Below, piece after piece: positions 1 to 11,822 of a stretch of 64,000 nt of DNA. Within the stretch, counting starts at the first letter, position 1; every line of letters begins with the position of its first letter. Source of the DNA: Bettongia penicillata ogilbyi (taxonomy: Eukaryota > Chordata > Mammalia > Diprotodontia > Potoroidae); contig JAJHZJ010000221.1 of assembly GCA_023548195.1 (NCBI GenBank), positions 1,904,001-1,968,000 on the forward strand. The letters run 5' to 3'. Made by a program: the position numbers and the translations under genes. Below the pieces are notes generated by a model. That model saw nothing but the letters and a program-made list of their open reading frames with translations, was not told the origin of the DNA and ran no database searches.

Positions 1-300
1 ACTTATGTCAGACTCTATAAACACTTATTTTTTTTATCATTCTCTTTTTAAAAATTTTAATATATAATTTATTTTTCTGTTTTTGACATTCACTTCCAGA
101 AGAATTTGATTTCCAAATTTTGTCCCCGTCTTTCCCCATCCCAGGACAGTGTGCACCCCATCCATTTGTTCCTCTAGTTTGTCCTCCTTTCTATCATCCC
201 CCCTTCTTTAATCCCCCTCCCCTCTATTTTCCTGTAAGGCAAAATAGATTTCTATACCCCATTGCCTGTACATCTTATTTCCCAGTTGCATGCAAAAACA
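1..300 (-). mobile_element. Possible L1 3' region, pyrimidine-rich
   Basis: T- and C-rich sequence resembling the C-rich L1 3'UTR region seen antisense at about 8940-9020 (both have tcccagga followed by a similar stretch). The identity is weak, and no gene signal is present. Confidence 0.3.
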
Positions 301-2290
301 ATTTTTAATACTCATTTTTAAAGCTTTGAGTACCATATTCTCTCCCTTCTTCCCTCCCAAACCACTCTCATTGAGAAATACTGAAAAGGTCTCATGAGTT
401 ACAAATAACTTTACATGTAGGAATGTAAACAGTTCAACTTTAATGAGTTCCTTATGGCTTCTCTTTCCTATTTTCTTTTTATGCTTCTCTTGAGTCTTGT
501 ATTTGAAAGTCAGATTTTCTATTCAGCTCTGATCTTTTCAAGAAGAATGATTGAAAGTTCTCTGTTTCATTGAAACCATTTTTCCCCCTGAAGTATTATA
601 CTCGGTTTTGCTGGGTAGGTGATTCTTGGTTTTAATCCTACCTCCTTTAACCTCTGGAATATCATATTCTAAGCCCTTCAATCCCTTAATGTAGAGGCTG
701 CTAAATCCTGTGTTATCCTGATTGTATTTCCGCAATACTTGAATTGTCCTCCTGGTTGCTTGTAATATTTTCTTCTTGACCTGGGAACTCTGGAAGTTGG
801 CTACAATATTCCTAGGAATTTTCCTTTTGGGCTCTCTTTCAAGAGGTGATCAGTGAATTCTTTCCATTTCTTTTTTACCCTCTGGTTCTAGAATATCAGG
901 GCAGTTTTCCTTGATAATTTCTTGGAAGATGGTATCTAGGCCCTTTATTTGATCTTGGTTTTTAGGTAGATCAATCATTTTAAAATTATTTCGCCTGGAT
1001 CTGTTTTCCAGGTCAGTTGTTTTTCCAGTGAGATATTTTGCATCGGCTTCCATTTTTTCATTCTTTTGGTTTTGTTTTGCAATTTCTTGATTTCTCATAA
1101 AGAAAGGCATTAGTTTCCATCTGCTAATTTTTAAAGAACTACTTTCTTCAGTCAGCTTTTGGACCTCCTTTTCCATCTGGCCAGTTGTGTTTTTAAGACA
1201 TTCTTCTCCTCATTGGCTTTTTGGACCTTTTTTGCCATTTTGGTTAGTCTGTTTTTAAAAGTGTTCTTTTCTTCAGCATTTTTGGGGTCTCCTTTAGCAA
1301 GCTGTTGACTCATTTTTCATGATTTTTTTGCGTCACTCTCATTCCTCTTAATAATTTTTCCTCTACCTCTCTTACTTGATTTTCAAAATCCTTTTTTAAC
1401 TCTTCCATGACCTGAGACCATTTCATTTTGGTTTTTTTGCTTTTGTTTTTTTAGAGGCTTTGCATGTAAGAGCCTTAACCTTGCTGTCTTCCTCCATTTG
1501 TATGCTTTGGTCTTCCTCTGGTTGTGTGTTTTGAACTTCCTCATCGAAAGGAATAAAATGTGTTTTCATCAAGAAAGTAACCATCTATAATCTTATTTTT
1601 TCACCCTTTTTAGTCATTTTCCCAACCAACCACCTTGACTTTTGTACCCTTTGTCGACTGGAGGGTATACCATCCCAAGCTTCAGAGGTTTTGTGCAGCT
1701 ATTCTCTGGGACATCTCTAGGGACCTGTAAGTTCTCAGTTCCTCCAAAGTGGCATAGTCAAAGGAGAGGTGTTTACTCCCGTACTAGCCTGTGGTCTGGT
1801 CTGTAAGCAATGACAAGCACTCTTTTTCTGCCCCGGAATTGCAAGTAGGATTCCCTTTCCACAGCCACCACCAGCTCCACCATGCCAGCACTCCTCCTTA
1901 TCCTAGGACTCGTTTGAGGACTGAGACCCAGATCAACTACTCCATTCTCCTGCTTTTTGTAGGCTGAGAGCTCCAGAAGTGGCTGCTGCTGCCCTGGGGC
2001 TGGGACTGGGGCCTGGCACCTGACCAGGGCAGTTCCCTTCTCACAAGGTGAAAGAGTTTTCTCATTGACTTTTAAGGCTGTCTTTGGTGTTTGTGGGTTG
2101 GGAAATCTGAAAACTGCAGCAGCTGCCTGTGATTCCACACCGTGAAACCTACTCCAGTCACTTCTGTGCTGGCATGGTCCACACTGGGCTGCACCCTGCC
2201 TCTTAGCTCGGTGCAATAGACCCTTCCTGTCAGCCTTCCGGGTTGTCTTGGGCTGAAACTATGTTTCACTGGCACTTTGTGGCTTTTGCT
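300..2290 (-). mobile_element. L1 fragment: ORF1 remnant and 5' region
   Basis: On the minus strand, 1176-850 reads as the middle of an L1 ORF1 protein: a coiled coil followed by LENRSRRNNFKMIDLPK, the start of the ORF1 RNA-binding domain. The C-terminal domain continues at about 735-540 in shifted frames (YIKGLKGLEYD region, with IRITQDLAAST and YPAKPS readable in another frame). Sequence from about 1620 to 2290 is GC-richer and looks like the L1 5'UTR. Frameshifts and stops show it is dead. ORF1p is an RNA chaperone needed for L1 retrotransposition. Confidence 0.75.
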
Positions 2291-2344
2291 ACTCTAGAAT
2301 TTGTTTAGTAATTTTTTACAGGTATTTTAAGGGCTTTGGGGAGA

Positions 2345-2720
2345 TCTCTAGTCCTACAAACATTTACTAATCACCTATGTACCAGGCAGTCATTGTGCTG
2401 AGGATTCAAAGAAAAAGCATAAGATAGTTCCTGTCTTCAAAGAGCTCACAATCTAATGCAGAAAGACAACATATAAAAAGAAGCTGAAGGAGGAGGAGAC
2501 ATTGAGTCTGGGCAGGAGCAAGATGAAATTTCTGCAACCTGGATGGGAAATTATGTGGTAAATGCCCTGGGAGGGTCTAGTGTGGGCTCTGTGATATCCA
2601 ACTCTTAACCTCTCCAGCCAGAGAGAGGAAGAGGCCTCAATGACATGACATATTGAGGAGGAGTGAGCTTCAGAGTTAATGTCTTTCAGAAGCTCCCTAA
2701 CCTTCATTCTACAATTTCAC
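2345..2720 (-). mobile_element. L2 3' end (antisense)
   Basis: It begins with the reverse complement of the L2 3' terminus (catttactaatcacctatg, ctcacaatctaatg), the block that in L2 reads as 'attgtgagctc...' before the poly-A-like end. The rest decays into purine-rich antisense L2. Confidence 0.6.
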
Positions 2721-2734
2721 ATGTTAATCCCGTA

Positions 2735-3062
2735 TTTGATAAATTGAAAAACACAAATTACTTAGGGAAGCGCTCCCTATTTGATAAAAAGTGCTGGGAA
2801 AAGTAGACAACAGGCTGGCAGAAATTAGACTTAGACCAACATCTTATCCCCATATTCCATAATCAATGTGACCTTAATATCAAGGATCATATCATAAAAA
2901 ATTAGAAGAGAAGAAGATCATATGCCTTTCACAGCAGTGGATAGGAAATTAATTCTTAACCAATCAATGAATAGAAGCAATTAAGACAAGATAGATCATT
3001 TTGATTACATGAAATTGAAAAACTTATACAAAAGCACAAATTTATATATTTCAGATTTGGTA
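2735..3062 (+). mobile_element. L1 ORF2 fragment
   Basis: Sense L1 ORF2, downstream of the reverse transcriptase. It contains ctatttgataaaaagtgctg and, later, ttgattacatgaaattgaaa, both typical of the ORF2 3' half. There are multiple stops. Confidence 0.6.
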
Positions 3063-3204
3063 TTCAAGATACACAAACTATAAAATATACATTATGCACG
3101 TTATATGTGTGTGTGTATATTTTTTTTTTAAATACAACTAAAAGCTCTTCAGTATTTTTCCACCTGACTACTTTCCTGGAGGACTTCATGATCTCCTCAA
3201 ACTC

Positions 3205-3323
3205 CAAAAATAAGTCCCTTTAATAAAAGGATTTGTTCTCTGAAGTTTGGATTTAGTCAAAGCGCTGCACTTGAGCACCTGGAGGGTCACATGTGGCCTT
3301 GAGGCTGCAGGTTCCCCACCCCT
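3205..3323 (+). mobile_element. hAT (Charlie-like) MITE fragment
   Basis: Non-autonomous hAT relic: aggatttgttctctgaag, then cacatgtggccttgaggc, ending tgcaggttccccacccct, a typical hAT terminal sequence. A shortened relative lies at 61883-61981. Only one arm is well preserved. Confidence 0.6.
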
Positions 3324-3499
3324 AAGGTTCAGCATGTGAGGATGCAATGTTATTGGTATGTGTTGGGAAATCTTGGATGGAAGCTTGTTGTCTTGTCTAA
3401 TGATAGTGTAGATGTCATGTAGTTATGTAGTTGTAGGGTAGGTAGAAGTAGATGGAAGATATTCAGTTAAATTACCCTGTTGTGATTGTAATAAAAAAA

Positions 3500-4985
3500 A
3501 AAATTTTTCTTGGTTGTATCTTCACCTTGTACATGTAGCTAATTTGATTTTCCTCCCCCTTTTAAAAATCAAATTGGCTAAAAATTTATCAATTTTGTTA
3601 GTATTTTTAAATAACCAGCTCTTTGTTTTGTTTATCAGTCTTCTAGTTTCCAATTTATTTTCTTCTAAAATTTTAGTTTTCTTCTGCATATTTTGGGTTT
3701 GTTTATTTGTTGGTTTTTCAGCATTTTAATTTTTGTTGTCTATTCATGAATGCTTTTTCTTATTTTGTAATATGTTTTTAGAGATAAAATTTTTCCTCTG
3801 ATTATTGTTTTAAGTTGCATTCCATAAAAATATTGCTAAGTTATTTCATCATTATCATTGTCTTTTACAGAGTTAACTATCTTTTCTATTTATTCTTTAA
3901 CCTTCTAGTTGTTTAGGATTTTGTTATTAAGTCTGTGTAGGTCTGTGTCCTGTTCTGTCTTCATTACCATTTTTATTGTATTATTGTTTGTAACAGCTGT
4001 GTTTAATATTTCTGCTTTTTTACATTCATAATTTTTGTGTCTTATTATAGGGTCTTTTATTGTAAGTTACCATTTTGTGCTGAAAAATATGTATATTCTT
4101 TGATGTTGCCATTCAGAAAACAGAAAGCTTTTACCCCTAAATTTAAATAACCATGTCATTTGCTACACATATGTTTAATATTATAATTTGTTCATTTTCT
4201 TTGGTTCCATTAATCATAACATAATTTCCTTATTTATCCCTCCTGAAAGTCTGAATGTTTGGGGTTTTTTCCTTATAGCATGATTACAACTCCTTTTTTC
4301 TGAATTATTTGATTATTCCACTTCCAATTTTGATAGTTTTAGATGTTTTTTTTTTTCCTAAGCAACAGCTTGTAAAGTTTTGGGTTATTTTTTAAAATCC
4401 ATTTTGCTGCTCTTTCATTTTATTAAGACTGCATTAGATTCACATTTGTGGGGTACAGGGTTTTTTTGTGCAAAAAAAAATTTCTAATCACCATAAACAC
4501 TTTGTCCCTGCTCTTTTTTTCTTATGCTGTTCAATTTCCGCTGTTTCTCTTGTTTGCTACTCCTTTATTTTACTTAGATTATTGATTTCTCTTTCCTCTT
4601 TTAGTTGGGGGATTCCTGTGAAATCACCCCTCTTTTTAAAAAATTCTTTATAGTTTTCTTTATATTCTATGCCTTTTTAAAGATATTTTTCTTTACTTTA
4701 TAGTTTTCTTTATAGTTTTTTTTTCTTGAAGTCTAATTCTGAAATTTTATTATTTTTTTATGGACTTTGCCCTTATTTATTTTTTCTTTAATCTTTCTGT
4801 GCTCCTCATGGAGTCAAAAGCTTCCGAAATAATGGGCTTGAATTACTTTTTTTTTTTTTTTTTAACAATTTTAATGTTGTTATACTTTATATCTTTCCTG
4901 CCAGCATCTCTTTGCTTCTTTTATTCTTAGTCTCACTCGTAGAAGTATTTCAATTAATGAAGAAGGTAATTTTGGACAGAAATAG
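3500..4985 (-). mobile_element. L1 ORF2 fragment (antisense), endonuclease-side
   Basis: T-rich sequence with the order of features of antisense L1 ORF2: ataaccagctctttgttttg near 3610, gtgctgaaaaatatgtatat near 4078, and a region near 4260 equivalent to the 'gattacaactcc' block. It carries many stops and small indels, so it is an old copy. Confidence 0.65.
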
Positions 4986-5009
4986 CACTGTGTGGTAGGA
5001 TTTACCTTG

Positions 5010-5975
5010 TGTTTCAAATCCATTTCTCTTCCTGGATCTTCCCATGATCATTCTTCATCCCAAAGACCATGCTATCTCATCTTTTATGCTCTGACTTCCT
5101 CTATCCCCTTCTGTTTGCCAGCTGCTCTTCAGGAGCTCGCACATCCTTTCTGTGCCATAACTTCTGAATCTGGGCTTTCCCCTAATTCATTTAATGATTT
5201 TTGGCTATCCTTACCCCTTACATATTCCTTTCTGAATTCTGTTTTCTTCTACTTCTCCTTCCTACCTCACTTTTTCAGTCTCATTTGCTGATTCATCAGC
5301 CCTGTTAAACTAACTCTAAGTATGCCCCCAGACCTTTGTCCTAGGGTCCCCTTCTCTCTTTTTTCTTATACTTCCCACTTTGTGAGAATTAATGTATCCA
5401 CTTCTAAGCTCTCTGTGAGCTGTAGTCCCCCATCACCAACTGCGTGTTGGATTTTTCAAAATAGTTGTTCCAAAGACTTCTCAAACCCAAAATATGCAAA
5501 GAAATATCTCAAACTGGAAATCCCCAAGACCTTTAAGTCAGGATATCATTTTCTTTTCTTCCCCCATTCATCCCTCCTCCAGATTTCTCTTTTTCACCAG
5601 AGGGCATCACCATCTTTACAATATCCCAGGTTCATAGAATTGTCATCTTCCTTTACTTCCTTTACTCCCTCCTAATTCTCATTCCACATATCCAATCTGT
5701 TAGCAAATAGTCTCTCCCATATGTCTTCACCTCTCTATTTGTGCTACTGCTCTAGTTCAAGACCTTCATCACCTCTTACTTGAACTGCTATAATAGCTTT
5801 CTAATTGATCTCCGTGACTCAAGCCTCCCCTCATTCCAGCTTTCCCTCTGATTCACCCTTCACAAAACTGTCAAAGTTATTTTCCTAAAGAATGGATCTG
5901 AGCATTTCAGACCCTCTTCTGAGGCGGCTCTACCCCCTATCAGTGGCTCCCAGTCAAATGAACATGTATTTTGTC
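5010..5975 (+). mobile_element. L2 fragment
   Basis: Pyrimidine-rich sense L2 ORF2 3' part: catatccaatctgttagcaa near 5687, ttcatcacctcttacttgaa near 5766, gatctgagcatttcagaccc near 5893 and cagtggctcccagtcaaatg near 5940. Frames are broken. Confidence 0.7.
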
Positions 5976-5989
5976 CCAATTCTTTGCTG

Positions 5990-6630
5990 TAAAAAAAAAA
6001 AAAAGTGCATTTAGATAGATACAGAAAGGGGTATGAATTATCTCCTTAAAATATCTGCCACGCAGTAGAATCTTATGGTTCAAAAGATACAGGCATCTTA
6101 GCTATTTTATTTGCACTGATTCCAGATTACCAATTCACTGCTCCACCAATAGGGCATTAGTGTGCTTGTCTCTCTCCACAACCCCTCCAGAGTTATTGCT
6201 GTCTTTTGATTTGTTATTTGTAATTCTTTTTGATTCTTGTTATTTTTGGCTTGGGGCTTTCATATGGTTGTTAATTGTTTTCAGTTATCTCCTTTGACCA
6301 TTAGCTTCTCTATAGGGCTATGGCTTTTGTCTTCGATATATCTGTTGTCTGTGTATCTTGAATATTAAACCCTTATCAGATATATATGATAGATTTTTAC
6401 CCACTCATCCATTTCCATTCTTGTGGCTTTTCAATTTCATGTAATCAATTAGCTATTTTATCTTCTGTAATTGATTCTATCCCTTGTTTGGTTAAGAATT
6501 CATCCTTTACCCAAAGCTGTGAAGGATATATAATCTTCTCTTCTAATGTTTTATAGTACGATCTTTAGTATTCAGTTCACACATCAATTTTGAATATATT
6601 GTGAACCATGGTGTAACTAATGATATTTTA
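5990..6630 (-). mobile_element. L1 ORF2 3' part (antisense)
   Basis: Antisense L1: caattcactgctccaccaat, the 'ttagtgtg...ctccacaacccctccag' block, tatctcctttgaccattagc and an attaaacccttatcagatat block, in the order expected for the ORF2 C-terminus. It sits between two L2 segments and probably inserted into them. Confidence 0.65.
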
Positions 6631-6634
6631 ATTG

Positions 6635-7870
6635 CTAAATCTAATGGCCTTTTCTCAACCCTCATCCTTTTTGACCTCTGAATACTCTCTGCTCTCTGTT
6701 TTTGTGATGTTGCTCTCTCTATGTTCCTTTTTCTCTTTTCTGCTTCTCCATTTCGCTTGCTGGATCTTCAGTTTTGTTCAGCCCCAAGTCTTAGGTCCTC
6801 CTGTTTACACTATCAGAGGAATTCTTAACCATTTTTATGTCATTGGACTATTTTTTACAGTCTGAAGTCTAGAATATTTTTAAATTCATAAAATATCTAT
6901 AGTATTACAAAGGGTACCATTTTTATTGAAATACAGAATTTTTTTTTTTTAAGAAAAACAGGTTTGTGGTTCTAGGTTAAGAACCCCTTCTCTATTACTT
7001 AGATCAACCACTCCCATGGGTTTAATTTTCATCTCTACAGATGACTATCAAGTCAGCATATCCCATCTGTCTCTCTTCCTTGCTCCATTCATACATTTCA
7101 ACTGCCTATTGGACATTTCAAACTGGATTTTCCACAGTGCATCCTAAATTGAATTCATTATCTTTTCTCCTGAGCCTACCTCTCTTACAAATTTCCCTAT
7201 TTCTTTTGAGGATAGTACCATCCTTTCTGTTCTCCAGGTTTGCAGTCTTGTCTTTCCTAATTCTTCTGTCTCTCCTCACATATCTTTTCAGTTGTGCAGT
7301 CTTGATGATTCTACCGTGAAGACATCTCTCCTATTCTTTCCTTCCTACTCAGAGCCATCCCCCTAGTTTAGACCCATCATCACCATTTGCCAAAATTACT
7401 TCCATAGCCTACCTCTCACATAAGCTACCACATTTACCAGACAGAGCATAAGTTTGGCCATATCTATTCTGTAGATTACAGTGGCATCTTACTGACTTGA
7501 GGATCATACATAAACATGTGTGTTCAGCACTTAAGCTCTTCACTATGTGGCCTTACCTTACATTACATTTACATTTGTCCCCAACACATATTGTCGTCTA
7601 GCCAAGCTGTCTACTTCGTTGGTTTTCACACATGGAACTTCATCTCCAATCTGTCTGCCTTGCTGTCTATTCCCCATGCTTAGAATTGACTCTCTCCTTA
7701 CCACACCCTTTGGAATCCCTGGTTTCTTTCAAGACTCAGTTCAAAAACTAACTTATACAAAAGATCTTTCCTGGTCCTTTTAGCTACTGGTTCTATCCTC
7801 TCCTCATACCTATAACTCATCCCAAGGTAGTGTAGTCCAAATTCTGCCTTAAATCCCTATATTTATACAT
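6635..7870 (+). mobile_element. L2 fragment, interrupted by a hAT MITE
   Basis: The L2 reverse-transcriptase region reads up to 6813 (aaatctaatggccttttctc, ttgctggatcttcag). It resumes after 6991 with cccatgggtttaattttcat and ctattggacatttcaaactg, and runs into the L2 3' half (ctttggaatccctggtttct, 7710). The interruption is the hAT element at 6814-6991. Confidence 0.75.
6814..6991. mobile_element. hAT MITE with terminal inverted repeats
   Basis: It starts cagaggaattcttaacc and ends ggttaagaaccccttct; the ends are inverted copies of one another (attcttaacc / ggttaagaac). It lies within an L2 copy and has no coding capacity. A sister copy is at 56502-56675. Confidence 0.65.
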
Positions 7871-7894
7871 ATATTTTATAATCCTGGCAACTCA

Positions 7895-8060
7895 AATCAT
7901 GACTTTTAGGGTTAGTTTCTCTAACTGGTAAAATGTGGTAACAGCACCTATTTCAGACTTGGGCATAGCAGATAGGATGTGTTTAAAGCATCTTTTAATC
8001 ATCACGTGATTTACAGATCACAACTTGTTTTACAGATCACAACTTGTTTTGTGCGTATCT
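7895..8060 (+). repeat. CORE-SINE fragment with 19-bp tandem duplication
   Basis: A MIR/CORE-SINE piece (tggtaaaatgtggtaacagc near 7925) followed by two tandem 19-bp units, acagatcacaacttgtttt at 8013 and 8032. Confidence 0.45.
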
Positions 8061-8309
8061 GTGTATGTCTGTTGTCTGCAGGAGCTGTTTCACTTTTCAT
8101 CTTTGTCTCAAACATCTGGCGGTAGGAGCTTAGTGGGTACTTGTTGGCTAATTCAGTGATGCAGCATTTCAAGGTGAGCAAGGCTTCTTCCTCACACCGG
8201 CCCAGTTAGCCATTGCACATACTGTTTATCCCCAGAGCCAGATGGGAAGCTTCCAATAAATTGTCTTTGGTCACGCTGAAAACGTCTGAACAAGAATTTA
8301 AGCAGGTAG

Positions 8310-8451
8310 AGAGAGAGCTGACTCTGGAGTTATCCTCAGTTCCTCAACTGTAAAATGGGATGATAACAGCACCTATCTCCCAGGGTTGTTGTGAGGATGA
8401 AATATGATATTTGTATAATACTTTTCAAACCTTAAAGTGCTATTAAAAATG
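8310..8451 (+). mobile_element. CORE-SINE (MIR-like)
   Basis: Contains ctcaactgtaaaatgggatg followed by cagggttgttgtgaggatga, the conserved MIR core and 3' part. Confidence 0.75.
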
Positions 8452-8755
8452 TTGTTTTAGTTGATAATAGTTTTATGTCCGACTCTTTGACACCATTTGG
8501 AGTTTTCTTGGCAGAGATACTGGAGTAGTTTGCCATTTCCTTCTCCACCTCATTTTACAGGTGAGGAAACTAAGGAAACAGGAGTAAGTGACTTGCCCAG
8601 GGTTAAATAGATGGTAAGTGCCTGAGACCAGATTTTTGAATTCAGAAAGACCAGTCTTTCTGACTCCAGACCTGGCATTCCATTGTGCCACTCTTATTTC
8701 AGAACCCAGGATTTCTGTGTTCAAGTCAGCACTGTTCCTGTTTTGTAGTAATTAG
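8452..8755 (-). mobile_element. Marsupial CORE-SINE (MAR1-like), antisense
   Basis: Near 8478 it has gtccgactctttgacaccat, then gtttgccatttccttctcca, aggtgaggaaactaaggaaa and gtgacttgcccagggttaaa. This order is common in marsupial genomes and supports the taxon call. The family name is tentative. Confidence 0.65.
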
Positions 8756-8884
8756 GTCAAAATCAGGTAAACATCTCTGCAATGACAAGAGTTTTTGAAT
8801 CACTAATCTAAGACAGATATAAAATAAATAGATACATTTAGATGTTTATGTATCACTTTTGAAGTTAGGGTCTATTCTTTTCTT

Positions 8885-10060
8885 TTTTTATCTATTTTTT
8901 ATTTATTTTTAGTGTTCTACAATCACTACTATAAAACTTAGATTTTTTTTCCTCCTACCTACCCCCCCATCACTCCCTCCCTCCCAGGATGGCATACAAT
9001 TCTATATAGGATCTACACATTCATTCCAATTGAATACATTTTCACTATAGTCATGCTGTGTAGAAGAACTAATATAAATGGGAGAAATCATATAACAAAC
9101 CAAAACATTAAATACACACAAAAAAATGATCTGCTACATTCTGAGATTGAATTCTGTAGTTCTTTTCTCTGGATGTGGAAGGCATTTTGCCTTAGATCAT
9201 TGGGAATTTTTTTTTTTTAAGTCCTTACATTGCTGTGAAGATCCAAGTCTACTGGAAAAAACTTTCACACACTGTGGTCATTGCCGTGCACCAAGTTCTC
9301 CTGGTTCTGCTTCTTTCGCTCAGCATCAGATCATATAAGTCTCTCCAGGCCTCCCTGAAGTCTTCTTGTTCATTATTTCTTATAGCACAATATTATTCCA
9401 TTACATTCATATACCATAATTTATTCAGCCATTCCCCAATTGATGGGCATCTCCTTGATTTCCAATTCTTGGCCACCACAAAGAGTGCTGCTATAAATAT
9501 TTTTGTACATGTGAGACCCTTTCCCATTTTTATGATCTCTTGGGGATACAGTCCTAGAAGGGACATTGCTGGGTCAAAGGGTATGCACATTTTTGTAGTC
9601 CTTTGGCCATAGTTCCAATTTGCTCTGTAGAGTCGTTGGATCAGCTCACAGCTTCACCAACAATGAATTAATGTTCCAACTCTCCCACATCTTCTCCAGC
9701 ATTTATCATTTTCCTGTTCTGCCATGTTTGCCAGTCTGATAGGTGTGATGTGGTACCTCAGAGTGGTTTTGATTTGTATCTCTCTAATCAAAAGTGATTT
9801 AGAGCATTTTTTCATATGATTATAGATATCTTTAATTTCTTCCTCTGAAAATTGCCTGTTCATATCCTTTGACCATTTATCAATTGGGAAATGACTTGTA
9901 TTGTTGTACATTTGACTCAGTTCTCAATATATTCTAAGAATGAGGCCGATCTTTTCTTAAAAAATGACTAGAGGCAGTATCATGTTTTTGTCTAATGGAT
10001 TTGAAATATCTTTCCTGCTCCTAGCTTTCTGTTTCCGTTTTTTTTTCTGATAAGTCTACT
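8885..10060 (-). mobile_element. L1 3' end: ORF2 C-terminus and 3'UTR
   Basis: On the minus strand 9911-9654 reads as ORF2 C-terminus: SKDMNRQFSEEEIKDIYNHM, KCSKSLLIREIQIKTTLRYH, CWRRCGRVGTLIHCW. The next part follows in a shifted frame at 9590-9393 (PFDPAMSLLGLYPQEI, CTKIFIAALFVVAKNW, KLWYMNVME). A CpG-poor, C-rich 3'UTR-like tail follows to about 8885. The RT domain is missing, so it is a 5'-truncated insertion. Confidence 0.9.
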
Positions 10061-10179
10061 AATTATTGTTCATCTTATATAATTTCATAAAGTATTGGAA
10101 GCATCCTAAATGTTTAACAGTTAAGAGTTAAATTGTATAACAATGATTAAATGGCATTCTATGAAACATTTAAGGTGGA

Positions 10180-10295
10180 GAGAGTGAAAAAAACATTTAT
10201 ATAGTGCCTCCTACATGCTGGGCTCTATGCTTTACAAATATTATCTCATTCATCATCACAACAACCCTGCCTCTTGACATAGATCATAATATGAT
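10180..10295 (-). mobile_element. CORE-SINE fragment (THER/MIR3-like)
   Basis: The block tttatatagtgcctcctaca with tttacaaatattatctcatt is the conserved 3' arm of THER/MIR3-like SINEs in antisense. Confidence 0.55.
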
Positions 10296-10299
10296 AGTA

Positions 10300-10540
10300 A
10301 TTTTGAATAAATTTGACAGAAAGATAAAAAGGGAAAAATGAACTACTTGTAAAGAATATACCTTCTCAGTACCATATGCAACTTTTATAAAAATCGACCA
10401 TAACCTAGGGTATAGAGATACTGCAAATAAATATAAAAAGACAGAAATAGCGAATACATCTTTTTTAGACTAAAATAAATACATACTAATATATATTATA
10501 ATATCATAAATTATATTATATACTACAATAAATAGGAATC
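10300..10540 (+). mobile_element. L1 ORF2 endonuclease-end fragment
   Basis: It has ccttctcagtaccatatgca and aaaatcgaccataacctagg, then gacagaaatagcgaatacat, which match the L1 endonuclease C-terminal stretch in sense orientation. An AT-rich tail follows. Confidence 0.6.
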
Positions 10541-10562
10541 AGTTCAGGTAGCACAAACAAAA

Positions 10563-10802
10563 CAATGACATTAACAACAGCTAACGTTTCTGTGGCACTC
10601 ACCGTGTGCCGGCACTGCGCTCAGCGCTTATTGGTTTGACCCTCACAACAAGCATAGGACGTAACTGCCCTTGTCCTCCTCATTTACAGATGAGGAAGAT
10701 GAGGCAAAGAGGCTAGGGGATTTGCCCAGGTTCACACAGCTCAGTACTCAGATCCTCCTCATTCATGCGGGGGGCTCTATACATGGCACCACCTAGCTAC
10801 CC
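10563..10802 (-). mobile_element. CORE-SINE (THER1/MIR3-like), near full length
   Basis: Reads tgtggcactcaccgtgtgcc, ttacagatgaggaagatgag, gatttgcccaggttcacaca and ends ggcaccacctagctaccc, the full antisense structure with the tRNA-like head at its right end. Confidence 0.75.
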
Positions 10803-11659
10803 AAAAAGATATCCTTCCAAATGGAGACAGCAGTGAAATCCTAAAGAATGAGTGGTCAAATAATAGAAAACTGCTTCCCTCTTAATTTTTTTTTCTAATA
10901 TGTGTTTCATGAAAAAAATTTTCCTTTGAATTATATTGTGGTCATTAAATTAACCATTAAAGCCTCATTTAAAGTCAAAATAAAGTTGTTTTATGTGAGG
11001 TTTTCCAGTGTTTTTGGAATATGAAGTATTGAAAATATTTGCATAAAAAGAAAACAGAACAAGTCTTGTTAAAGTTTTTGGGTTATTTTATGTGCAATTC
11101 AATATTTAAATTTGACCTTATTACCAGATTGTAATTATGGTACAATATTTTAATAGATCAGAAATCATTTGTGTTCAAATCTATTAGTACCTAATATGAA
11201 TGGAGCTTTTTACTTACTGAAAATAGAAGGAGGAACCTGTTTTCAAAAACTATTAGCAGTAAGGTCAAGATAGAGGAAAATACTACCCTCCCCCATTTCT
11301 TAGTTATTTTCATGCATACAAACTGACTTATTTTTGTGATGTTATGTGATGCTGGAAATACTTAACTAAGATTCAAAGGTGCAAAAAAATTCTAATTTAA
11401 GGTTGCTCTTTAAAAGTGAAAGTTCCTAATTTAGCCAAACATAGATAAATAACTTTATATTTAGGAAGTCATTATATCTGTCCTTCTGATGACCAAACAA
11501 GAAACATATTTTGTCTTGGGTTGATTTTTTTTCCCTTGTGATCTCAGATGGGTGATACCTTTCACATGACTCATTTTTTGTTCCTACTTAGCTAATTTCT
11601 ACTTGCCCATAATTATTGCAACAACTTCCCAAAGAACTTGCTAGTGTCTTCCCCTCCAA
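10803..11659. other. Intron 1 sequence, no gene seen
   Basis: AT-rich intronic sequence with no recognisable repeat, exon or RNA gene. Confidence 0.5.
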
Positions 11660-11822
11660 GAATACTTTAGATCTGCTTTGTATGTATTTTCATATACCTT
11701 TATATGTATATGTTGTCTTTCCTATTAGAATGTAAACTCCTGAAGCACAAAGACTACTTTGTGCCTGACAGTTATTGTAAATAGGCACTTAATAAATATT
11801 TGATAGGTTGATTGACTGATTG
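11660..11822 (+). mobile_element. L2 3' end
   Basis: ttagaatgtaaactcctgaa followed by ggcacttaataaatatttga and a ttgattgactgattg tail: the classic L2 3' terminus. Confidence 0.8.

Noticed and set aside
1773..2275. Arginine-rich minus-strand ORFs
   Set aside because: They lie in the GC-richer 5' region of an L1 copy and match no protein.
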